Part shown: positions 52,732 to 61,512 of the stretch, piece by piece | Layout: each line of letters opens with the position of its first letter | Numbering within the stretch: the first letter of the stretch is position 1 | NCBI GenBank assembly: GCA_016712375.1 | Contig: JADJRE010000005.1 | Span: 186,001 to 250,000 of the forward strand | From: Rhodospirillales bacterium | GTDB lineage: Bacteria; Pseudomonadota; Alphaproteobacteria; Rhodospirillales; Defluviicoccaceae | Length of the DNA: 64,000 nt | Direction of reading: 5' to 3' | Translations under genes and position numbers: made by a program | The notes under the pieces: generated by a model | What the model saw: the letters and a program-made list of their open reading frames with translations, nothing else | The model's database searches: none | Told to the model about the DNA's origin: nothing

Positions 52732-54147
52732 TTAAATCAAGGTGCCTTGACCGCTGTCACCGCCGCGGGGTGAACGACCGGTTGTACGGGGGCCGTCGAC
52801 GGTGGCGGGTGCCGTGCCATCGGCTAATCGGATGATCACACGCATGCCGGCCCGTAATCCGGCACTGCTGGTGATCAATCGACCTTGCGCGTCGTTGATG
52901 ATCGCGAAGCCTCGCAGCAGCACCTTCTGGTAGGAGCAGCTCTCCAATAAGGCCGCCGCATGCCGCAGTTCGTTCGACCGCTGCACCAATAGCGCCCGCA
53001 TGGCCCCGTCGAGAACGCGACGCTCGCCAGCCAGCTGGGCCCCGGCCTGCACAATGCGGACAGATGGCGGCACGAGGCGGATCGAGGCGTGCGCCAATCG
53101 CTGTCGACGATGCTCGATGCCGCCGTAGAGGCCCCGATGAAGCCTTTCACTCCAGTCGTCAAGACGCTGCCTGGCAACCGCAAGCAAGGCCGCCGGTCTT
53201 GGCAAGCCTCGTACCGCGCCGAGAAGACGGCCGCGGCGCTCCTCAAGGGTCCGCGCAATTGCACCCGCGAGCCGGCTTCGCAATTCCAGCGAGCGCTGCG
53301 CCAATTCGACCCGCACTGGCACCGCCATTTCGGCCGCGGCCGTCGGGGTTGGTGCTCGAACGTCGGCGGCGAAGTCGATCAGAGTGGTGTCGGTCTCGTG
53401 GCCGACAGCGGAGATGATCGGTATCGAGCAGCGCGCCGCGGCTCGCACGACGATCTCCTCGTTGAAGGCCCACAGGTCTTCCAAGCTGCCGCCACCACGA
53501 GCGACGATGAGGAGATCGGGCCGTGGAACCGCACCAAGCTGAGCAAGCCTGTCGAATCCTTCGATCGCCGCGGCGATCTGCGCCGCCGCCTCGACTCCCT
53601 GTACCAGCACCGGCCACAGAAGTACCCGTCGGGGAAAGCGATCGGCCAGCCGGTGCAGGATATCGCGGATGACCGCACCGGTAGGCGAGGTAACGACGCC
53701 GATTATTTCCGGCAGAAAGGGCAACGGCTGCTTGCGGGAGGGGTCGAACAGGCCTTCGTCGGCGAGGCGTTGCCGCCGCTCCTCCAGCAGCTTTAGCAGC
53801 GCGCCCTCGCCCGCCAGCTCCAATCGCTCAACAACGAGTTGGTACTTCGACCGGTCGGGGTAGGTTGTCAGCCGGCCGGTGGCAATGACGTCGAGGCCGT
53901 CGGCGACCGCGATCGCCAGCCTGGAGGCCGCCATCCGCCAGCATACCGAATCGAGGCACGCCTCGCTATCCGTCAGCGAAAAGTACACGTGGCCGGACGC
54001 GGCCCGCTTGTAGCCGGAAATTTCACCGCGCACCCGCACCACCTCGAAGCCCTGTTCGATGTAGCGTTTGAGCGTCTGTGCCAACTCGCCGACGCTGACC
54101 ACTGGCAGGTTGTCGGCGCGCGCGTCAGTGCTAGAGTAACGAACCAT
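52732..54147 (-). CDS. xseA: Exodeoxyribonuclease VII large subunit
   Basis: This catalytic subunit of the single-strand DNA exonuclease VII (with XseB) has 471 aa from the ATG at 54147. The N-terminal OB fold is VVSVGELAQTLKRYIEQGFEVVRVRGEISGYKRAASGHVYFSL. The catalytic core has IGVVTSPTGAVIRDILHRLADRFP, LIVARGGGSLEDLWAFNEE and AVGHETDTTLIDFAADVRAPTPTAAAE. A long coiled-coil region (about 285-400) follows. Longer upstream frames overlap purD and are not used. Confidence 0.96.
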   Translation of the reverse strand: MVRYSSTDARADNLPVVSVGELAQTLKRYIEQGFEVVRVRGEISGYKRAASGHVYFSLTDSEACLDSVCWRMAASRLAIAVADGLDVIATGRLTTYPDRSKYQLVVERLELAGEGALLKLLEERRQRLADEGLFDPSRKQPLPFLPEIIGVVTSPTGAVIRDILHRLADRFPRRVLLWPVLVQGVEAAAQIAAAIEGFDRLAQLGAVPRPDLLIVARGGGSLEDLWAFNEEIVVRAAARCSIPIISAVGHETDTTLIDFAADVRAPTPTAAAEMAVPVRVELAQRSLELRSRLAGAIARTLEERRGRLLGAVRGLPRPAALLAVARQRLDDWSERLHRGLYGGIEHRRQRLAHASIRLVPPSVRIVQAGAQLAGERRVLDGAMRALLVQRSNELRHAAALLESCSYQKVLLRGFAIINDAQGRLITSSAGLRAGMRVIIRLADGTAPATVDGPRTTGRSPRGGDSGQGTLI

Positions 54148-54211
54148 GCCCCGAGTATGGACGATGGCGCCGCTGTCGGCAAAGCGGTGCAGGCGCGGGG
54201 AGAAAAGACCG

Positions 54212-55486
54212 ATGAACGTGCTCGTCGTCGGATCGGGCGGAAGAGAACATGCACTGTGCTGGGCGGCGCGCCGCTCTCCCCTGTGCGGCCGGCTGCTATG
54301 CGCACCTGGAAACGCCGGCATCGGTGAAGTAGCGGCGTGCGTTGCTATAGACGCCGCCGATGTGTCGGCGCTGGTGGATCTGGCGCGCCGCGAGTCTGTC
54401 GATTTCGTTATCGTCGGTCCGGAAGTACCGCTGGTGGCGGGGCTCATCGACCGGCTGAACGACGCCGGAATTCTTGCCTTCGGTCCTACGGCCCGCGCCG
54501 CCGAGATCGAGGGTTCCAAGAGCTTCATGAAGGAGTTATGCGAGCGCTGTGGCGTACCCACGGCCGCCTATGCACGGTTCGATGAGCCGGAGCAGGCAAA
54601 GGCATTTATCCGACGGCATGGCGCGCCGGTCGTTGTCAAAGCCGATGGGCTGGCGTCAGGGAAAGGCGTCATCCTGTGCCACAACGAGAACGAAGCGTAC
54701 GCCGCGATCGACCATATCATGATCGAAGGCGCCTTCGGCGACGCCGGAGCGCAAGTGGTGATCGAGGACTTTCTGATCGGTGAGGAAGCAAGCTTCTTCG
54801 CATTGGTGCATGGCGACCGCGCCGTACCGCTCGCCTCTGCCCAGGACCACAAGGCAGCCTTCGATGGCGACCAGGGGCCGAACACCGGCGGCATGGGCGC
54901 CTACTCGCCGGCGCCGATCATCACTGGCGCGGTCGCCGAGGAAATCATGGCGAAGGTGATCATGCCGATCGTGCGCGGTCTCGCCGAGGACGGCCGGCCG
55001 TATTCGGGTGTGCTGTACGCAGGGCTTATGTTCACCCACGACGGACCTAAGGTACTGGAATTCAATGCGCGTTTCGGCGATCCGGAATGCCAGCCGCTCA
55101 TTCTGCGGCTGAAGTCCGACCTGCTCACGGCACTTGTTGCCTGCGCTGAAGGGCGGATGGACGACATCGATCTGCAATGGCATCCGGATCCGGCTCTGGT
55201 CGTCGTCATGGCCACGCACGGCTATCCTGGCCACTACGCGCGGGGTTCGGCTATCGGTGGCCTAGTCGAGGCGAGCAGCGTCCCAGGCGTGACCATCTTC
55301 CACGCGGGCACCAAGCTCGACGAGGGCAAGCTCGTCGCCGACGGCGGTCGTGTCCTCGGCGTGGCGGCGCGGGCTCCCAGTGTGCCCCGGGCGCAGGAAC
55401 TGGCCTACAGCGCCGTCGATCGGATTGCCTGGCCGGAGGGCTTCTGCCGGCGGGACATTGGTTGGCGCGCCATCGGCCGCATGTGA
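54212..55486 (+). CDS. purD: Phosphoribosylamine-glycine ligase
   Basis: PurD makes GAR in de novo purine synthesis (PRA + glycine + ATP). It is 424 aa from the ATG at 54212, behind GGGGAGAAAAG. ATP-grasp features are MNVLVVGSGGREHAL, VIVGPEVPLVAGLID, VVKADGLASGKGV, DHKAAFDGDQGPNTGGMGAYSPAP and FNARFGDPECQ. It diverges from xseA, an arrangement common in alphaproteobacteria. Confidence 0.96.
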   Translation: MNVLVVGSGGREHALCWAARRSPLCGRLLCAPGNAGIGEVAACVAIDAADVSALVDLARRESVDFVIVGPEVPLVAGLIDRLNDAGILAFGPTARAAEIEGSKSFMKELCERCGVPTAAYARFDEPEQAKAFIRRHGAPVVVKADGLASGKGVILCHNENEAYAAIDHIMIEGAFGDAGAQVVIEDFLIGEEASFFALVHGDRAVPLASAQDHKAAFDGDQGPNTGGMGAYSPAPIITGAVAEEIMAKVIMPIVRGLAEDGRPYSGVLYAGLMFTHDGPKVLEFNARFGDPECQPLILRLKSDLLTALVACAEGRMDDIDLQWHPDPALVVVMATHGYPGHYARGSAIGGLVEASSVPGVTIFHAGTKLDEGKLVADGGRVLGVAARAPSVPRAQELAYSAVDRIAWPEGFCRRDIGWRAIGRM

Positions 55487-55504
55487 AGGAAGGGATAAGC
55501 GCGG

Positions 55505-55819
55505 ATGGATCAGCAGCTGAGGACCGAGCTGGAGGCGGCGGCATTCCGCGGCCTGGTGCAGCACCTGCAACGGCGCACCGACGTCCAGAACATCGACCTG
55601 ATGAACCTTGCCGGCTTCTGTCGTAATTGCCTTTCAAAATGGTACATGGCGGCGGCGGCGGAACGCGGCGTGAGCATGACCTACGAGGACGCGCGGGCCG
55701 TGGTTTATGGCATGCCGTTCGCTGAGTGGAAGGCCGCTCATCAGCGCGAGGCGAGTGCCGAACAGCAGCGGTTGTTCGAGGAAACCAAACCTCTGCATGC
55801 GGTGATCGCCGGCCACTGA
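55505..55819 (+). CDS. DUF1244 family protein
   Basis: A 104-aa conserved alphaproteobacterial/proteobacterial protein of unknown function. The signature LVQHLQRRTDVQNIDLMNLAGFCRNCLSKWY, with its two cysteines, is a near-perfect family match, followed by YGMPFAEWKAAHQ. It follows purD by 18 bases, so the two are probably co-transcribed. Confidence 0.9.
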   Translation: MDQQLRTELEAAAFRGLVQHLQRRTDVQNIDLMNLAGFCRNCLSKWYMAAAAERGVSMTYEDARAVVYGMPFAEWKAAHQREASAEQQRLFEETKPLHAVIAGH

Positions 55820-55838
55820 CGCCAGTATCACCTGCGGC

Positions 55839-56291
55839 TCACCGTCGTTCGGCGAAGAACCGTCGCAGAAGGAACCCCGCCGCCTCCTCGTTGATGCCAC
55901 CGATCACTTCCGGTCGATGGTGGCACGTGGGCTGCTGGAAGACGCGCGCACCGTGCTCGACGCCGCCACCCTTCAAGTCATAGGCCGCGAAGTACAGTCG
56001 CTGCACGCGTGCGAAGGCAATTGCCTGCGCGCACATCGCGCAAGGCTCCAGCGTTACCCACAGATCACAGCCTTCGAGCCGTGGAGAGCGGAGCGCGGCC
56101 GCCGCGGCGCGGATCACCAGGATCTCGGCGTGCGCCGTTGGATCGGCCAGCTCCTCGACGCGGTTGCCGGCCTGGGCCAGTACCGTGCGGGTTGCTGCCT
56201 CCACAACCACCGCTCCGACAGGCACTTCGCCACGCGCGCCGGCAGCGACAGCTTCGTGAAGCGCCAGCTCCATGAACCGCTTATGCATCAT
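55839..56291 (-). CDS. tadA: tRNA-specific adenosine deaminase TadA-like nucleoside deaminase
   Basis: This zinc deaminase forms inosine at the tRNA wobble position. It is 150 aa from the ATG at 56291 (or 56288). Zinc and catalytic motifs are PTAHAEILVIRAAA (HAE) and TLEPCAMCAQAIAFARV (PCxxC). The context GEVPVGAVVVEA is typical. A C-terminal tail after HGARVFQQPTCHHRPEVIGG matches TadA. It converges with the DUF1244 gene. Confidence 0.93.
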   Translation of the reverse strand: MMHKRFMELALHEAVAAGARGEVPVGAVVVEAATRTVLAQAGNRVEELADPTAHAEILVIRAAAAALRSPRLEGCDLWVTLEPCAMCAQAIAFARVQRLYFAAYDLKGGGVEHGARVFQQPTCHHRPEVIGGINEEAAGFLLRRFFAERR

Positions 56292-56624
56292 CTCAGAACG
56301 ATCAGTTGCTCTAGATCGGCGAGTCAAGAGGACACGGCACCATCATCTGGAAGCGCCGGGCGGGCAGCGGCAGGCGGGCAAGAACCTGCAGGCCAAACCG
56401 GGGCCTCGTTCGTGTCCGCCCCGGCTAAAGAATCGATGAACCAACGCGCCCCGAGCGCGTTTTTGCGATCAATAATCATTGCCGGTGATGCTATGGTGCA
56501 AGATCCGGATCGGAGAACGAGACGCTGGCAATGAGGGCTCGGGACAACGGGCGTAGCTGCCAATATGCGGAGATCAACCGCCACGCCCACCTCCCGGATG
56601 CTCTCAGAGAAGGGACATCTGGTC
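56292..56624. other. Divergent intergenic region, tadA and fusion gene
   Basis: 333 bases lie between tadA and the chosen start of the fusion protein. A start at 56565 or 56598 would shorten this. I see no recognisable promoter pair, RNA or repeat. Confidence 0.3.
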
Positions 56625-58418
56625 ATGTACTTGCCGCGAAACCTTCCGCTCTGCGAACCGCATGTAGCCACCTGGGTTGGCGAAAGCGGCAGACGGTACG
56701 ACTTTGCCGTTTCTCGTCCGGCGACGAGTTGGCTGGATGAGGCAGCCGTGTTCCTGCTGGTCAAGCGCGAGGGCGAGCAGACAACGGTCCTGTATATCGG
56801 CCACACCTGCAACTTGCACGAGCGTTTCGGCCGCGCCAGCGATCGCTGTCCTGAGATCTGGCGGCGTGCGCTGGCGGCGGGCATGACTCACGTGCATCTG
56901 CGCTTTGAGGCTTGTTCCGATCGAGAACGGCAATCGGAAGTGAACGACCTCAGGACGGCGTTGCAGCCGTCCATTGACGAGGTCTTCCCGGCGGATGAGG
57001 AGCAACGGCCAGACACAGCCGTTTGGTCAGCGCCTTCGGATGCGAACGACGTGCTGGTGCCCTATCGTGCCCGGCTGAAGCCGACGAGGCTTCGTGATCC
57101 TCATCTCGATATTGAAGCCTTCGATGAGGATGCGCAGGGCGGCAACCTGCCGCTCGGCCATGGGTTTGAGGCGCCCCGGGCCCTCCGCTCGGATCCGGCC
57201 CGTGAAGTGCCTTTCGACCTAGAGGTAGTGTTCGGTGAACGCGCCACGGCTGTCGATAAGGAATCGGTAGACCAGGATTCGACGCCGAGACTTCCAGCAT
57301 CGGTTGCCATAGCCCCGGCGCTGCGGCTGATAACGGAAGCGGCAGAGGCGCCGCCGATACAAACGCACCGCTCGTCGCCGCCTGACGTCACGGAAGTTGT
57401 GGAAGTGAGGGTGACAGTACCTCCAGTATCGACCAACCCGCAGGCACCGATGGCGACGGCCGACACTGGGCCGCTACCGTCTGAGCCGAAGTCGCCGGGA
57501 GGCACCAAAGAGCGCAATGCCGGCTCGCGGCTGGCCCGAATGGTTGCTGGCGGAATGCGCTGGCTGGGGACCTTCGGCGTGTCGCGAGCTGGTGCCAACG
57601 CCATTCCGGACAACGAGCGCGAGCCGCAGATCTCCGCGCGCACCGAGCCCCCAGCGACAGACGCCGGTCATGAAAAGCCAGCCCCGGCCCGTCTGGTTGA
57701 AGCTAGGAGCGAGATGGAAACATCCGCGCCGGAGGCTTCCGCGATGGTCAACGAGGCTGATGTGGCCCTGGTGGTGAAGCTGTCCGGAGACGCGGCGTCT
57801 GTATTTTTGCCGGATGCGTTGGACGCCGATCACGCCGACGCCGCGCCAGCCGCCGCATCGGCGGAGCCTATTTCGGTCGAGGCAGACCACCCCGGTGAAG
57901 CTTCTTTTGAGGCTCCCGAGGCCGTTAAGTGTAGTCTGGCGCTCCATCCGACTTCGCCGCTGGTCCTGTTCGCGGGGGAGGTCTCGTACGAATCTGGGGC
58001 CGATATCCTCGCGGATGCGATCGTCACCGTGTGCGGTAGCGACACTTCCGCGCAATTCGTGTTCGCCGGCGAGGGTGCGCTTCGCAGCACATTGCAGGAT
58101 CGACTCATGCATGCTGGGATCGGCAATCGCTGCCGTCTGATTGGTGATGTGCCTTCTGACCGCTTCAGGCAGTTGCTGAAGGCCTGTGATTTCGTCGTCA
58201 TCCCATCGCGCGTAGAGCAGGGAGAAGAACTGGCGCGACTAGCGTTGTCGTACGGCAGGCCCGCGCTGGTGACACATCAATCAGGGATACGCTGCATCGT
58301 CCATGGCGAGAACGGCTTGATTACCTACGACAATCCTGGATCGTTTGTATGGGGAATCCGGGAAATGTTGGGGCCTTTGTATGGGAAGCTAAGCGGCCGG
58401 CATGCGCAGGCAGCGTGA
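56625..58418 (+). CDS. GIY-YIG-like / linker / glycosyltransferase-like fusion protein
   Basis: About 597 aa from the ATG at 56625 (AAGGGA upstream); ATGs at 56565 and 56598 are alternatives. Residues about 40-118 resemble a GIY-YIG domain: AVFLLVKREG, VLYIGHTCNLHERF with the expected Arg, and a Glu in ERQSEVNDLRTALQP. Residues about 125-440 are a Pro/Ala/Glu-rich, probably disordered linker. Residues about 445-590 read as the second half of a GT-B glycosyltransferase: PLVLFAGEVSYESGADILADAI, FVFAGEGALRSTL, LIGDVPSDRFRQLLKACDFVVIPSR, then LARLALSYGRPALVT and GENGLI. The acceptor/N-terminal Rossmann half is missing. I know of no described protein with this order; function unknown. Confidence 0.78.
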   Translation: MYLPRNLPLCEPHVATWVGESGRRYDFAVSRPATSWLDEAAVFLLVKREGEQTTVLYIGHTCNLHERFGRASDRCPEIWRRALAAGMTHVHLRFEACSDRERQSEVNDLRTALQPSIDEVFPADEEQRPDTAVWSAPSDANDVLVPYRARLKPTRLRDPHLDIEAFDEDAQGGNLPLGHGFEAPRALRSDPAREVPFDLEVVFGERATAVDKESVDQDSTPRLPASVAIAPALRLITEAAEAPPIQTHRSSPPDVTEVVEVRVTVPPVSTNPQAPMATADTGPLPSEPKSPGGTKERNAGSRLARMVAGGMRWLGTFGVSRAGANAIPDNEREPQISARTEPPATDAGHEKPAPARLVEARSEMETSAPEASAMVNEADVALVVKLSGDAASVFLPDALDADHADAAPAAASAEPISVEADHPGEASFEAPEAVKCSLALHPTSPLVLFAGEVSYESGADILADAIVTVCGSDTSAQFVFAGEGALRSTLQDRLMHAGIGNRCRLIGDVPSDRFRQLLKACDFVVIPSRVEQGEELARLALSYGRPALVTHQSGIRCIVHGENGLITYDNPGSFVWGIREMLGPLYGKLSGRHAQAA

Positions 58419-58471
58419 GGGCGAAAAGACACTGACTGGACGGCACGAGGTTAGATCTACATTGCTTACCC

Positions 58472-58663
58472 CTATGCGGAAGCACGTCCGCCGCGCGGCC
58501 CGGCGAAATACCAGATAATGAGGCCGAGAACCGGCAAGAAGAGGATTAGCAGGACCCACAGCACCTTGCCACCGGTCGAGGTGCTGCTTTGAATGACATT
58601 AATGATCGCCCAGATATCAAGGGCGAGAATTATTATGCCGACAATTCCGCCGTAATCGGACAT
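58472..58663 (-). CDS. Small PLDc_N-domain membrane protein
   Basis: A 63-aa protein with two TM helices: IVGIIILALDIWAIINVI and KVLWVLLILFLPVLGLIIWYF, ending AGPRG. The VLWVLLILFLPVLGLIIWYF pattern is the signature of the phospholipase D/cardiolipin-synthase N-terminal domain, here stand-alone. Probably a small inner-membrane protein of unknown function. The region upstream (58664-58760) is AT-rich, consistent with its promoter. Confidence 0.85.
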   Translation of the reverse strand: MSDYGGIVGIIILALDIWAIINVIQSSTSTGGKVLWVLLILFLPVLGLIIWYFAGPRGGRASA

Positions 58664-58950
58664 TTAGCCATCTCCTAGTTTGTGCCATCAACGATATAAC
58701 TAATTAAATATTATCATCATCAGCATCTCGGGCGCAAACAACGCCTTCGGTCGAAAGCTACTTTTCCGTCTACTGACCCCTCAACAAAATCATCGCACCT
58801 GCGAAGCCTATGGTGCAAACACGAGCAACGAAGACCGTGTAGCCACTTTATGTAGCACCAATGACAGCATTTTACAAAATCTGATGCTTCCCCCATGCCG
58901 CCGCGCCTGCGTAGCTGACTTATGGTTCGGGATCAGCGATCATCCGCGCC

Positions 58951-60369
58951 ATGTCAAGACGTTGGTATGCCGCTCTTTTGGTCGTCTGCTTCCTCGCAAT
59001 TGTGATGGGCGGCGGCTGCAGCACCTCCGAACAGCCACTTCCTGCACAACAGCCGGAGCCGTTTGCGGCGCCCGAAGCACATAACATGTTCAGAGTCGCG
59101 TACGCCGCCATCACGGAGCGATTCGTTGATCCAGTGAGTGCAGAGCAGATCGCATTGGACGGCTTGAGCGGACTCGCAACCATTGACCCCGCGCTGACCG
59201 TAGCCAAGCTACGAAACGATGTTGAACTCGATGTTGCGGGGCGTCGCGTTATGTCCTTGCAGACGCCTAAGGCGCGCGACCTCGAGGGCTGGGCCCAGGT
59301 CAGCGTGCAGATTTGGCGCGCCGCTCGCGCACACTCAACCCGTCTTGCTGCCGTTCCACAGGAGGGCGTCTATGAGGCGGTGTTCGACCGGATGACCGCG
59401 GCGCTCGATGCAAATTCTCGCTATGCAACGCCCGACGAGGCGCGGCGGAATCGGCAGCGGCGCGACGGCTATCATGGCATCGGCATCGGTGTTCGAATGG
59501 AAGGAGACGCGCCGGTAATCAGCGAGATCAACGGAGCCAGCCCCGCAGAGCGTGCTGGTCTGAGGGTCGGCGACGTGCTGGTGCAGATCGACGGACGGCC
59601 GACATCAGGGTTGTCGCAAGCCGAGGTTGAAGCTTTGCTGCAGGAGGAGGTCACTGGCCGAGTGCGGTTGACGGTGCACCGGCTTGGCCGAACATCGCTC
59701 CGCTTTGTTGTGCCGCGCAGCTATTTGATCCCCGACATGGTCAAGGAACGTTATGAAGATGGCATTCTTTTTCTTACCATCTCCCACTTTAACCGAGATA
59801 CGGCAGACGACATCGCGCGCACGTGGGAAGGATTATCCGCGCCACCGGCGCAGCAGATTCGAGGAATCGTGCTCGATCTGCGCGGCAATCCGGGCGGATT
59901 GCTTCAGCAGGCAGTGAAGGTTGCTGATCTCTTTCTTGCCGATGGTCCTATCCTATCTACCCGGGGGCGTCATCCAGACAGTGTGCAGGACTATGTGGCC
60001 GGCGGCGATGACATCACGCATGGTCTTCCGCTGGTCATCCTGATCGATGGAGATACCGCTTCTGCGGCCGAACTTACGGCCGCGGCGTTGCAGGATCGCG
60101 ACCGAGCGATCGTTATCGGCAGCACTTCTTATGGCAAGGGTTGTACAAGCGGCCTCTACGTCGGTGATCCCGATGCGTTCGACCGGCTGCTTTCGCGCCC
60201 GTCGGCAATGAGTGCCGAGACCGGCCGCTCGACTTGTCCGGCTGAGAAACGCGACGGAACAGTCGATCTCGAACTGGCTCGCCGACTGATTGATCAGCCT
60301 GACGTTTTTGCTGATGCATTGCACCGTGTATCGCTGGTCGCTCAGGTGCCGGAAGGAGCGGTGCCTTGA
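58951..60369 (+). CDS. C-terminal processing peptidase (S41), lipoprotein, with probable internal deletion
   Basis: 472 aa. A signal peptide with a lipobox-like GGGC (about Cys23) precedes an N-terminal domain, a PDZ domain (about 170-260, GIGIGVRMEGDAPVISEINGASPAERAGL) and the S41 core. Catalytic Ser371 lies in DTASAAELT and Lys396 in TSYGKG. Straight after GKG the protein reads CTSGLYVGD, whereas relatives continue with about 40 residues (TVQ..LPNDG..) before a PTVCTSG-like segment. An in-frame deletion at about 60141/60142 is inferred. The C-terminal STCPAEKRDGTVDLELARRLIDQP also fits the relatives. A divergent AT-rich leader lies at 58664-58950. Confidence 0.83.
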   Translation: MSRRWYAALLVVCFLAIVMGGGCSTSEQPLPAQQPEPFAAPEAHNMFRVAYAAITERFVDPVSAEQIALDGLSGLATIDPALTVAKLRNDVELDVAGRRVMSLQTPKARDLEGWAQVSVQIWRAARAHSTRLAAVPQEGVYEAVFDRMTAALDANSRYATPDEARRNRQRRDGYHGIGIGVRMEGDAPVISEINGASPAERAGLRVGDVLVQIDGRPTSGLSQAEVEALLQEEVTGRVRLTVHRLGRTSLRFVVPRSYLIPDMVKERYEDGILFLTISHFNRDTADDIARTWEGLSAPPAQQIRGIVLDLRGNPGGLLQQAVKVADLFLADGPILSTRGRHPDSVQDYVAGGDDITHGLPLVILIDGDTASAAELTAAALQDRDRAIVIGSTSYGKGCTSGLYVGDPDAFDRLLSRPSAMSAETGRSTCPAEKRDGTVDLELARRLIDQPDVFADALHRVSLVAQVPEGAVP

Positions 60370-60444
60370 CAGGCGATCCCAGGTGCGTATCGTGCCGGGG
60401 CGGTCAGGTTCTCGACCGGCGTCCATAACCAACGTGAGCCGAAG

Positions 60445-60612
60445 ATGGCGAAGCCAAATACAATCCTGATCAAGCTGGTCAGTACCGCCGGCACCGGATT
60501 CTTCTATGTTGCTAAGAAGAACCCGCGCACAGCGACAGAGAAACTGGAATTTCGTAAGTATGATCCGGTAGTCCGCAAGCACGTGGCCTTCAAGGAAGCA
60601 AAGATCAAATAG
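60445..60612 (+). CDS. rpmG: 50S ribosomal protein L33
   Basis: A 55-aa ribosomal protein: MAKPNTILIKLVSTAGTGFF, then YVAKKNPRTATEKLEFRKYD and KHVAFKEAKIK. It is the Cys-free form of L33 found in proteobacteria (YVAKKNPR region without zinc ligands). ATG at 60445, TAG at 60610-60612. Confidence 0.95.
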   Translation: MAKPNTILIKLVSTAGTGFFYVAKKNPRTATEKLEFRKYDPVVRKHVAFKEAKIK

Positions 60613-60631
60613 CGCCTCGTGGTTGCGTATC

Positions 60632-61384
60632 TCATCCGCGAACTTCCTGCACCATATCCTGTAGGCGAGGCACATCCCGAATAACAAGAGCGGTTCGGGT
60701 GCGCTCCAGGATGCCCTTGCGCGCCAGTTCATTGAGAACGCGTGCGACAGTCTCGCGCGTCGTCGATACCCGGCTGGCAATGTCGCTGTGTATCGGAATG
60801 GGTTCGATCACCGCGATATTGCGGAGAGTCTTGTCACTGCGCGCTTGACGCAGTAGTTCGGCCTGCACGCGGTTGTTGGCGGCGAGCGTAGACAGGTCCA
60901 TGATCCGCTCAGTGGCGTTTCGCACGATCAGCGCCAACCGCCGCATCACCCGCATCGCGACTTGCGGATAATCTTCAAGCATGTTGAGAAACTGCCGACG
61001 TGGGAGCGACAGCAGAACCGAATCCTCGACCGCCATCACGCCGGCGGATCGGGGTTGGCCGTCGATTGCGGCAATCTCCCCGAAATAGTCTCCCGCACGG
61101 AGGTCGGCGAAAGTGATTTCGCGGCCCGACACGGAGTAGGCGACGACACGTGCGTGCCCTCGAATGATGAAAAAGACGTCCGAGGAAGCAGCGTCGCGGT
61201 CGATGATCTGTTCCTGCGCGGAAAACCGACGATAGCGACAGGCTTGTTCGATCTGCCCGAGGGCTGCCGGATCAAAGTCTTTGAAGAGCTCGATGTCGGC
61301 GAGGGCGCTGCGCTCGCTGGCGGCGATCGTGCTCAGTCCAGTATTCATCCGGGTCGATATCTCGGATGCTTTTTCTGCCAGCAT
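60632..61384 (-). CDS. Crp/Fnr-family transcriptional regulator
   Basis: 250 aa. The N-terminal cyclic-nucleotide-binding fold (about 25-145) has FFIIRGHARVVAYSVSGRE and the phosphate-binding cassette GDYFGEIAAIDGQPRSAGVMA, with the Glu and Arg needed for cNMP binding. There are no N-terminal Fnr-type cysteine clusters. The C-terminal winged helix (about 165-240) has the recognition region IASRVSTTRETVARVLNEL. Probably a cAMP-responsive regulator; targets unknown. Confidence 0.92.
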   Translation of the reverse strand: MLAEKASEISTRMNTGLSTIAASERSALADIELFKDFDPAALGQIEQACRYRRFSAQEQIIDRDAASSDVFFIIRGHARVVAYSVSGREITFADLRAGDYFGEIAAIDGQPRSAGVMAVEDSVLLSLPRRQFLNMLEDYPQVAMRVMRRLALIVRNATERIMDLSTLAANNRVQAELLRQARSDKTLRNIAVIEPIPIHSDIASRVSTTRETVARVLNELARKGILERTRTALVIRDVPRLQDMVQEVRG

Positions 61385-61512
61385 GCACCGCCCCTTCCTA
61401 AGCGAGGTCGACCGTTCTATGCAGGCATCAGCTTATCCGCAGTTCGTTTATCCGCGCTTAACGCGCGTGACTTCTTCCCCGTGCCAATGACGGCGGCGGA
61501 AGAGACGGTCGT

